Under the pieces are notes generated by a model that had not been told where the DNA came from, made no database searches, and saw only the letters and a list, made by a program, of their open reading frames with translations. Positions 48,088 through 55,334 of a DNA stretch of 64,000 nt are shown here, piece after piece. A program made the translations under genes and the position numbers. The DNA comes from Chloroflexota bacterium (GTDB lineage Bacteria > Chloroflexota > Dehalococcoidia > UBA2979), in contig CANKAU010000006.1 in NCBI GenBank assembly GCA_947479915.1, positions 40,343-104,342 of the forward strand. Direction: 5' to 3'. The first letter of the stretch is position 1, and each line of letters starts with the position of its first letter.

Positions 48088-49659
48088 TTGGCCGCAACGA
48101 CCAGCCTTGCCGAGCACCTCAACATCGACCGCCGCGACCTCGACGTGCGCCTCCGCTGGGTGCAGTTCGGCGAACGTGACTCCGAGCTCATCCGCGCCGC
48201 CGCCGTGCACCTGCGCCCCGCCTCCGCGGACATCGCCCGCGAGTTCTACGACCATTCGTTCAAGTTCCCGGAGTTCGCGAAGAAGGTCGAGGACTCCAAC
48301 TCCACCCGCGCGCGCCTGGAGAAGGCGCAGGAGGGCTACTTCCTCAGCCTGATCGAAGGCGTCGTCGACGAGCGCTACCTCGAGGGGCGCCTGCACATCG
48401 GCAAGGTCCACGCCGTGCTCGGCATCGAGCCGCGCTGGAACATCGGCAACTACGGCACGTATGCCCAGTTGATCTTCCCGCGCCTCGCGCCGCACTTCGA
48501 CTCCGCGACGCTCTCCGAGACGATGGTCGCGTTCCAGAAGCTGTTCATGTTCGACGTCACGCTCGCCATCGAGGCGTACATCGCGTTCGGCATGATGGCG
48601 CGCATGCAGGAGGTCACCGGCGCGCTGCTCGCCAGCACGGACCTGCTCTCGCTGTCCTCGGGCGAGGTCGAGACGGCCTCCCGCGAGATCGCCCAGGCGA
48701 TCGAGCAGATCGCCCGCGGCGCCGTGGAGCAGACCGAGAACGCGGGCCTGATCCGCGACGAGGTTGGCCAGGTGCAGGACTCCGCCGGCCGCGTAGCCGA
48801 GCAGGCCCAGCAGCAGGCCGAGGCCCTCGGCGGCGCCATCGCGCGCTCCCGCGAGACCGCCGGTGTGTCGCGCGGCGCGACCGAGGCTGCGACCAGCGGC
48901 ATGGAAAGCGTGGAGCAGACCATCGCCGCGATGGACTCGATCACCGCCACTGTGTCGCAGACCTCTTCGCAGCTCGAGAGCCTGAGCGCGCGCGGATCCG
49001 AGATCGGGACGATCACGAAGACGATCTCCGAGATCGCCGACCAGACCAACCTCCTGGCGCTCAACGCGGCCATCGAGGCCGCGCGGGCCGGTGACGCCGG
49101 TCGCGGCTTCGCGGTCGTCGCTGCCGAGGTCCGGAGCCTGGCCGAGCGTGCCTCGAACGCCGCGAAGGACATCGCCAAGCTGATCGAGGACGTGCGTCGC
49201 GGCATGGACGCGAGCGCGGGCTCGATGCGCTCCGCCGTGGAACGCGTGAACGAGGGCACCCTCCGCGCCCGCGAAACGGGCGAGGTCCTGGGCCGGCTGG
49301 TCGAGGTGAACCGCCGCGTGAGTGCCGAGATGGGTGGCACCGAGAACGGTGACGGCGGCCTGACCGGTGTGCTGGAGCAGGTCGGCGTGCTCGCGGAGCA
49401 GACGCAGGAGCTGGCGACGGGCATGCGCGAGCTGACCGCCTCGGCGGCCGTCCGCGCCGCCTCCGCCGGCGCCGCCGCCGAGGAGAGCGCCGCCTCCGCC
49501 GAGGAGGTCTCCGCTTCCTCCGAGGAGGTCAGCGCGCAGACGGGCGAGGTGGCCAGCCAGGCAGACCAGCTCCGCTCGCTCGCGGTGCAGCTCCGCTCCT
49601 TCATCGAATCGCTCGGCTTCACCGTCGAGGAGTCGAAGGAGACCCGCCGGGCAGCCTAG
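48088..49659 (+). CDS. Globin-coupled methyl-accepting chemotaxis protein (HemAT-like, soluble)
   Basis: N-terminal protoglobin ([31 protein letters not shown]), C-terminal MCP hairpin ([41 protein letters not shown]); no TM segment. Confidence 0.93.
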   Translation: MAATTSLAEHLNIDRRDLDVRLRWVQFGERDSELIRAAAVHLRPASADIAREFYDHSFKFPEFAKKVEDSNSTRARLEKAQEGYFLSLIEGVVDERYLEGRLHIGKVHAVLGIEPRWNIGNYGTYAQLIFPRLAPHFDSATLSETMVAFQKLFMFDVTLAIEAYIAFGMMARMQEVTGALLASTDLLSLSSGEVETASREIAQAIEQIARGAVEQTENAGLIRDEVGQVQDSAGRVAEQAQQQAEALGGAIARSRETAGVSRGATEAATSGMESVEQTIAAMDSITATVSQTSSQLESLSARGSEIGTITKTISEIADQTNLLALNAAIEAARAGDAGRGFAVVAAEVRSLAERASNAAKDIAKLIEDVRRGMDASAGSMRSAVERVNEGTLRARETGEVLGRLVEVNRRVSAEMGGTENGDGGLTGVLEQVGVLAEQTQELATGMRELTASAAVRAASAGAAAEESAASAEEVSASSEEVSAQTGEVASQADQLRSLAVQLRSFIESLGFTVEESKETRRAA

Positions 49660-49688
49660 CCAGCGCCCCGTGCGGAGCAATGAATCAG

Positions 49689-49714
49689 GAGAGGCGGCCT
49701 CGCGGCCGCCTCTC
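49689..49714. terminator. Intrinsic terminator-like hairpin
   Basis: GAGAGGCGGCC-tcgc-GGCCGCCTCTC, 11-bp perfect stem. Confidence 0.85.
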
Positions 49715-49741
49715 TGTGCATCTGACAGCGAATCGAACGGG

Positions 49742-50311
49742 CTACGAGCGCCCTCGACGTCGCAGGCCGAGCCACGCGAGCACGGCGGCCGCGACGCTTC
49801 CGGCGACGGCGATCTGCACAAGGCGTGCCGCCCCGCCCTCGGGCTCCTCGCGCGGCGGCAGGCCGAGGCGCGCGCGCAGGCCCTGCTCGCCCCAGCGCAT
49901 GATGACGTCGTGGTTCCACGCGAACACCGCGCCCGCGATCGGCCCGGCGAGGTTCATCCACCACTCGGTCGTCGAGACATCCCACTCGTAGCGGATTGAT
50001 GTGCCCTCGGCGGTGGGAACGAGGAACCAACGCCCTCGGCCGACGAGTTGGCCGGACGCGTCGCCGAACAGTCGCCCCGGCCGATCCACGAGCGTCGATC
50101 GCACATCGAACGTGAGCGTGTACGGGAGCAGGCTGCGGAACGTGAAGCGACGAACCTCGCCCACGCCCTGCTCGTCCCCCGCCGTCACCGCCTCAACGTG
50201 CGTGACGCCGCGCCACCACTCCGGCCACGCGAGCGAGTCGAGGATCACCTCGAAGACGCCCTCGATCGGTGCCTCGATGTTCCAGTTCGTGACGAAGTGG
50301 TACTGCTTCAT
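49742..50311 (-). CDS. SRPBCC family protein
   Basis: YHFVTNWNIEAPIEGVFEVILDSLAWPEWWRGVTHVEAV (START-like fold); C-terminal TM and RRRGRS. Confidence 0.88.
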   Translation of the reverse strand: MKQYHFVTNWNIEAPIEGVFEVILDSLAWPEWWRGVTHVEAVTAGDEQGVGEVRRFTFRSLLPYTLTFDVRSTLVDRPGRLFGDASGQLVGRGRWFLVPTAEGTSIRYEWDVSTTEWWMNLAGPIAGAVFAWNHDVIMRWGEQGLRARLGLPPREEPEGGAARLVQIAVAGSVAAAVLAWLGLRRRGRS

Positions 50312-50367
50312 CCGCGTGCCTCCGTGATCACCGCCCCCACCACGGTAGCGCGCGCGTCACGAACGCA

Positions 50368-50395
50368 GCGGGGCGGACATCGCTGCCCGCCCCGC
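50368..50395. terminator. Terminator-like hairpin downstream of PCuAC gene
   Basis: GCGGGGCGG-N10-CCGCCCCGC, 9-bp stem. Confidence 0.55.
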
Positions 50396-50418
50396 CGTCC
50401 ACTCGCGAGCGACCGAGG

Positions 50419-51069
50419 CTAGCGCATCGCGCCGCTGCCTCCGGTGGCGCCCATAGCGCCCGATCCGCCCGTGGCGCCCGTCGCGGCGGAGCCGCCCATC
50501 GCCCCCCCGGGTGCGTTCTTCACCTCGACCTTGCTCTCGATCGTCGATCCGCTCTGGAGCTTCAGGGTGACCGTGAAGGTGTCGCCGACCTTGAGCTGCT
50601 TCGCGATGCCCAGCAGCATGATGTGGTTCCCGCCCGGCTCGAGCTTCACGGTCCCGGATGCCGGGAGGTCGTAGCCCTCGACCTGCACCATCTTCATGAC
50701 GCCTGCCTCCTGCACGGTGGTGTGCAGCTCGACACGCTTGGCGATCGCCGCGGGAACCGAGGCGCTGACGACACGTTCGGCCTTCGCGCCCTTGTTCTGC
50801 AGCACGGCGTACACCGCGCTGTTCTCATCGGGCAGTCCAGGCGTGGCGCGTGCCCATACGTCACTCATGGTGACCGACGGGCCGACAGGCGTCGGGGTCG
50901 CGGTCGGCGAGGCGCTCGCCGCCGGGTTGTGGTTCGTCTGCGGCGTGCCCGTCGGCGTCGCAGTGGGTGCCGCCGCGCTGCCGCATGCGGTCGCTGCGAG
51001 GCCCACCGCGATCACGGTCATCCCCACGGCGAATCGGCGCGAGATGCGCACCGGGATCATCTGGTTCAT
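50419..51069 (-). CDS. Copper chaperone PCu(A)C family lipoprotein with Gly/Ala/Met-rich tail
   Basis: Lipobox ..LAATACGS; VWARATPGLPDENSAVYAVLQNKG...RVELHTTVQEAGVMKMVQVEGYDLPASGTVKLEPGGNHIMLLGI (H-x-M motif). Confidence 0.93.
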   Translation of the reverse strand: MNQMIPVRISRRFAVGMTVIAVGLAATACGSAAAPTATPTGTPQTNHNPAASASPTATPTPVGPSVTMSDVWARATPGLPDENSAVYAVLQNKGAKAERVVSASVPAAIAKRVELHTTVQEAGVMKMVQVEGYDLPASGTVKLEPGGNHIMLLGIAKQLKVGDTFTVTLKLQSGSTIESKVEVKNAPGGAMGGSAATGATGGSGAMGATGGSGAMR

Positions 51070-51686
51070 CAACGCTTCCTTTCGTTCGCGACGCTCTTCA
51101 GGTCGCGGGCGATCTGCTCTGGTTCCAGGGCGTGCGGCATCTGCAGCCGCAGCAGCCCGTCTCGGTTCAGGACGTACGAGGTAGCCGGGTGCGTGACGGT
51201 GTATCCGCCATCCGCGTTCGGCGTGCTGCACTCAGGACTGATGCCCCACTCCCGCAGCGCGGCCAGCACCTGCTCCGTGCTCCCGGACACGCCGATAAAC
51301 GACGGGTCGAAGTAGTGGACGTACTGGGACATCAGCTCCGGCGTGTCACGCGCCGGATCGGCGGTGATCATCACAACCTTCACATCGTCCTTCAGGACGT
51401 CCGGCAGTTGCTGATGCGCTGCCGCGAGATGCCCCATGGTCAGCGGGCAGATGTCCGGGCAGTGGGTGTAGCCCACATAGACCACGACCACGTGCCCTTT
51501 CAGATCGCTGAGCTGGAACGGTCGATTCCCCTCGGCGACCAGTTGAAACGCGGGCAGCGGCGCCGGCGGGTTCACCCGCTTGGACGCGACGCGTTCCGGG
51601 GCGGCACAGCCGATTGCCAACGCCATCGAGATCGCGACCGCCATGAGCAGCGCGCCCCGGCGCAGGCCGAGTGCTCCTCGAATCAT
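51069..51686 (-). CDS. SCO1/SenC family copper/redox protein
   Basis: VVVVYVGYTHCPDICPLTMGHLAAAHQQL. Confidence 0.94.
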   Translation of the reverse strand: MIRGALGLRRGALLMAVAISMALAIGCAAPERVASKRVNPPAPLPAFQLVAEGNRPFQLSDLKGHVVVVYVGYTHCPDICPLTMGHLAAAHQQLPDVLKDDVKVVMITADPARDTPELMSQYVHYFDPSFIGVSGSTEQVLAALREWGISPECSTPNADGGYTVTHPATSYVLNRDGLLRLQMPHALEPEQIARDLKSVANERKR

Positions 51687-51726
51687 CTCAAGTCTCCTCT
51701 CGTCTCCCGTGTGCGGGTGGCGAGAG

Positions 51727-52119
51727 TCAGCGAGGCGGCGGCGGCTCGGGGACGAGTGGCGAGGCGTCTACGCCCACCGTGCGAGGGATCCCGACGAGCG
51801 CGGGGAGCAACGGCGGAATGACGATCAAGACGGCGCGGTGAACGGGCAGCGCCGGCGCGCCCAGCAGATCCCCCGCCGTGAACCCAACGTCAGCGAGCGG
51901 TGCGTGGCCGGGCGCGCTCGCAGCCCTCGAGGTGTCGAGATCCCACGGATGCGTGTGGGCCCCCACGACGCCGTGCGCAGAAGCGTGCCCGTGATCGGGC
52001 AGCCATCCCCAGAGGTTGGCGCCGACCATTGGCGCGAGGCTCGGCGCCAGCAACGCCGCCATCACGGCCAGCGTCGCCAGACGATGCGCACGCGAGGGGG
52101 CTCGATGTAGTGCGTTCAC
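51727..52119 (-). CDS. Hypothetical His-rich secreted/membrane protein linked to copper genes
   Basis: Signal-like N-terminus (LATLAVMAALLAPSLAPMVGA) and DHGHASAHGVVGAHTHPWD. Confidence 0.55.
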   Translation of the reverse strand: MNALHRAPSRAHRLATLAVMAALLAPSLAPMVGANLWGWLPDHGHASAHGVVGAHTHPWDLDTSRAASAPGHAPLADVGFTAGDLLGAPALPVHRAVLIVIPPLLPALVGIPRTVGVDASPLVPEPPPPR

Positions 52120-52259
52120 ACCTCAATCGTGGCGCGCGGCGTGACACGGCACACGCGCCGAACGTCCCACGACCACCGGGACTCGTCGAACTACGCGCTC
52201 ATTTCCGAGGCGCTAGGATCGCCTCGCGCCCCGACGGGCGCCGCGCGAGAGGAGTGACG

Positions 52260-52655
52260 GTGGACCTCGAGGAACGACGCAGCCAGGGCGAGGCGGCTCG
52301 GCGCCGCGTCTTGGGCGATGAGTATGTCGATCGGTCTGCAGCGAACCGCACGAACCTGAACGGCGAATGGATCGACCAGGTCACTGGCAGCGTCTGGCAC
52401 GACGTGTGGACGCGCCCGCACTTCGACGACCGCACGCGTCGCATCCTGGTCATCGGCACGATGATCGCGCTCGCGAAGTGGGAGGAGTTCTCGCTGCACG
52501 TGCGCGCCGCGCTGACGGGCGGCGGCTTCACGCAGGACGACGTGAAGGAGATCATCCTGCAGCAGAGCGCCTACTGCGGCGTGCCCGCCGGCAACCAGGC
52601 GCTGCGCTGTGCCGCAGAGGTCATCGCCGACCTCGGACGCATCCAGGGGCGATAG
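52260..52655 (+). CDS. Carboxymuconolactone decarboxylase-family protein
   Basis: RRRVLGDEYVDRSAAN...FDDRTRRILVIGTMIALAKWEEFSLHVRAALTGGGFTQDDVKEIILQQSAYCGVPAGNQAL. Confidence 0.9.
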   Translation: MDLEERRSQGEAARRRVLGDEYVDRSAANRTNLNGEWIDQVTGSVWHDVWTRPHFDDRTRRILVIGTMIALAKWEEFSLHVRAALTGGGFTQDDVKEIILQQSAYCGVPAGNQALRCAAEVIADLGRIQGR

Positions 52656-52669
52656 CCGCGGGACGAGAG

Positions 52670-52719
52670 TGGAGCGGGGAACGGGATTCGAACCCGCGGC
52701 ATCCTGTTTGGAAGGCAGG
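52670..52719 (-). repeat. tRNA-Gly 3'-end fragment (att-like duplication)
   Basis: 50 bp matching the intact tRNA-Gly 3' half (53519..53568) with one mismatch (cctgTttgg vs cctgCttgg); lacks the 5' half. Confidence 0.9.
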
Positions 52720-52798
52720 AACCGCCCAGTCACGCCTCGCCTGTGTACGCCCCTCGCAGATTCATAAGCGAAGGACTTCGAGGGGCGCTCACCACGCG

Positions 52799-52837
52799 CC
52801 GCCAATTTCCCGCCATAGTTTGGCGGGAAATTGGCGG
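52799..52837. repeat. Perfect inverted repeat / hairpin
   Basis: CCGCCAATTTCCCGCCA-tagtt-TGGCGGGAAATTGGCGG, 17-bp arms. Confidence 0.95.
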
Positions 52838-52952
52838 GAGAATCACGCCTCCCGCGCGCGTCGTCCGCCCTGGAGGACGGTCCCGCCACAACTTGTCCAC
52901 AGGCTCGGCTTGCCCCAGAAGCACGTCACTCGCCGGTGCTAGAGTCCGGCGC

Positions 52953-53411
52953 ATGAAGCGCCTCATCGCCCTCATGCTCATCGCCTTGCTTGCCTCCGCG
53001 TGCGACGCAACTACAGGTGCGCCACTCAGTACCGTCACGCGGGAGGATGTGCCGAAGGCATCTCCTACCTCGAACGCGACGACTACCCCGCCGCCGCCGC
53101 CGCGTCTGTGCGACAACTCGGTCGATGCCACCCCTTACCCGATAACGCTAACGCCGGGGGCACCGCGCCCGGGGCAGACCGTCGCGCTAGTAGGCTCGGG
53201 GCTAGAGCCCGGCACCTACGAAATCTGGGCCGGTTACCCACAGTCCGATGTGGGTACGGTTCAGGCTGCCGTGAAGGTGGGCGACGATGGCCTGGTGGCG
53301 ACGACATTCAAGTTCGATGGCCCACGACCCGGTGAGTGCATCGTCGTGCTGGTTTGGGATCAATCCGCCTTTTGGCCCCGCTACCGCGCGAAACCATTTC
53401 GGGCTCCCTAG
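52953..53411 (+). CDS. Hypothetical lipoprotein
   Basis: MKRLIALMLIALLASACDATTG... lipobox, T/P-rich linker, then beta-rich YPITLTPGAPRPGQTVALVGSGLEPGTYEIWAG. Confidence 0.7.
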   Translation: MKRLIALMLIALLASACDATTGAPLSTVTREDVPKASPTSNATTTPPPPPRLCDNSVDATPYPITLTPGAPRPGQTVALVGSGLEPGTYEIWAGYPQSDVGTVQAAVKVGDDGLVATTFKFDGPRPGECIVVLVWDQSAFWPRYRAKPFRAP

Positions 53412-53518
53412 CAGCCTGGAGTCACTCGCGGCGCGCAGTTTGGCGGGAGACGCGCTCTGCGGGCTCGACCACCGGGAGGGTCAGATCCCGGATCGCCAGT
53501 AATGGAGCGGGATTCTGA

Positions 53519-53593
53519 TGGAGCGGGGAACGGGATTCGAACCCGCGGCATCCTGCTTGGAAGGCAGGCGCTCTACCACTGAGCTATCCCCGC
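53519..53593 (-). tRNA. tRNA-Gly (TCC)
   Basis: Reverse strand GCGGGGATAGCTCAGTGGTAGAGCGCCTGCCTTCCAAGCAGGATGCCGCGGGTTCGAATCCCGTTCCCCGCTCCA; loop CTTCCAA. Confidence 0.96.
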
Positions 53594-53736
53594 GCCGCGT
53601 CTCGGACAGGGTAGCCGGGGGTGATCTGGAACTCAACGTGCAGTGGTTCGTGCCTACCTGCGCCCAGAACGGCCGGCCGCCACGCCCCAGCCGCTCCCGG
53701 CACGAAGATCACCTGCGCCTGCTTCGCCTGTCACGG

Positions 53737-55014
53737 CTAGACGACCGGGAACGCCTGTCCAATCCGTGTCCCCATCTTGTAGTGCACGCCGATCTGCGCG
53801 GTGATGCTGACGTTGCTTTTCGCCTCGAACAGCACGATCACGTCGGATCCTCCGAACTGGAAGTACGAGAGCTCCTCGCCCTTGCGCACCGTGACGCCGA
53901 CCTCCGCCGTCATGACCACCGACGACACCTGCGACATCCCAATCGGCAGCACAGCGACGAGTCCGATCGGGCTATCGAGGACGATGAGGCCACGCGCCTG
54001 CGCGAACTGGTACCCAGCCTGGTCCGGCGCGATGAACTCGCGACGCGACTGCAGGTGCGTCCTCGCAGGATCGCCCACCATCGGCTCCGCCAGTACTTGC
54101 AGGTACACCTGCCCCGGGATCACACGCGCTTCCAGCACCGTGCCCGCCACTGGCGCGTGCTGCCGGTGATAGTCATCGGGCCCCAGGTATGCGTGCATGA
54201 ACAGCCCATTCACAAAGCGATCGCGATAAGGGCTCTCCTCCAGCAGTTCGCCTATCTGCCAGTGCAGGTTCTTCACGGTCACGTGCGCGTCGCCGCGGAT
54301 CTCCCACTGCCCATCGAACGTGGAATCCGCCGGGCTCACGATGACCGAGGAGTCAGACACGGCCGCGATCGGGCGATATCCGGGCTTGAATGAACGCGCG
54401 AAAAGTTCGTTGAACGTTCTCCAGCCACCGCGAGGCTCGATGTAGTCACCCATGTTGTAACCGGGCGATGCGCGGAAGCTGGCGAGCGACTCCGGCGTGA
54501 TCGACTCGGGCGTATCAAGGAAGGCCCCCATCGCCATCACGTAGCGGACCATCCACGCGGAGAGCGGCGTAAGCGACGGGGCAGCGCTGGCCGGTTGCAC
54601 AGCGTTCTGCAGCTGCCGCAGCGGCTCCTGATCCAGCACGAAGTAGAACTTGCAGAGGTGGTTGTAGACGTCCTTACCCTGGACGCTCTCGGACGGCACC
54701 CACCGAAGCAACCCGTTCATGAAGTCCAGGTAGTCGGCAGTGGTCGCGATATCGCGCATCTCCACCACACCGCTCGCGTGCGCCTGCTCAACAGCCTCAC
54801 GCAGCGCGGACGACCAACCATTCGCGGCGACCAGCCCGACCAACTCTTCAACGATCGGTTCGTACGACGTGGGGAACCTCTGTTCTGGCGCCACCGTCGG
54901 CGCGCCATGGGAGCGGGCGGCCGTCCCAGACGGTCGAGTGGAGCAGCAACGCTCGCCTTGACGCGGCTCACGCAGTTGCGTCTGGGATGACGTCGCCTGC
55001 TCGTGAGCGGTCAT
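53737..55014 (-). CDS. Phosphatidylserine decarboxylase-like protein (N-terminal PSDC-type extension; start may be up to 55236)
   Basis: ...FNELFARSFKPGYRPIA...VSPADSTFDGQW...GLFMHAYLGPDDYHRQHAPVAGTVLEARVIPGQVYLQV...GEELSYFQFGGSDVIVLFE. Confidence 0.88.
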   Translation of the reverse strand: MTAHEQATSSQTQLREPRQGERCCSTRPSGTAARSHGAPTVAPEQRFPTSYEPIVEELVGLVAANGWSSALREAVEQAHASGVVEMRDIATTADYLDFMNGLLRWVPSESVQGKDVYNHLCKFYFVLDQEPLRQLQNAVQPASAAPSLTPLSAWMVRYVMAMGAFLDTPESITPESLASFRASPGYNMGDYIEPRGGWRTFNELFARSFKPGYRPIAAVSDSSVIVSPADSTFDGQWEIRGDAHVTVKNLHWQIGELLEESPYRDRFVNGLFMHAYLGPDDYHRQHAPVAGTVLEARVIPGQVYLQVLAEPMVGDPARTHLQSRREFIAPDQAGYQFAQARGLIVLDSPIGLVAVLPIGMSQVSSVVMTAEVGVTVRKGEELSYFQFGGSDVIVLFEAKSNVSITAQIGVHYKMGTRIGQAFPVV

Positions 55015-55334
55015 CAGATACCGCCTGCATCGAGCTGGCTCCCGTGACGCTACGGGCCCGCTGTCACCGCGCCGTTGCGACGATGTCGCGGTGCGAGGCA
55101 GCGTGAGCAGATGGCCGGCGACGCCCATGGCCCGTGCCCGGACACCCTCCCGCAGTTTCATTCGCGGCTCCCGTTGAGACCGCGGAACAGGAGACAAATC
55201 GCCGCACGCCCGTAACGGATCGATCAGAGTTGGCACATCTTCACGCGCCTTCTCTCGCTAGCGTTGATGCCTGACCGCCTGATCAGGGACGCCGAACCAG
55301 GCAGTTCCCCAACGCGCCGCATGACAAGGACTCA

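Noticed and set aside
52670-52745. Second functional tRNA gene
   Set aside because: Only the 3' half is present; no D-arm or 5' acceptor strand, so treated as an att-like fragment.
52720-53518. Insertion sequence
   Set aside because: No transposase ORF and no terminal inverted repeats at the boundaries; tRNA-end duplication fits site-specific integration better.
35792-53593. tRNA-Sec to accompany selA
   Set aside because: The two intact tRNAs read CAT and TCC anticodons and have normal length; neither has the long acceptor/variable arm or TCA anticodon of tRNA-Sec.
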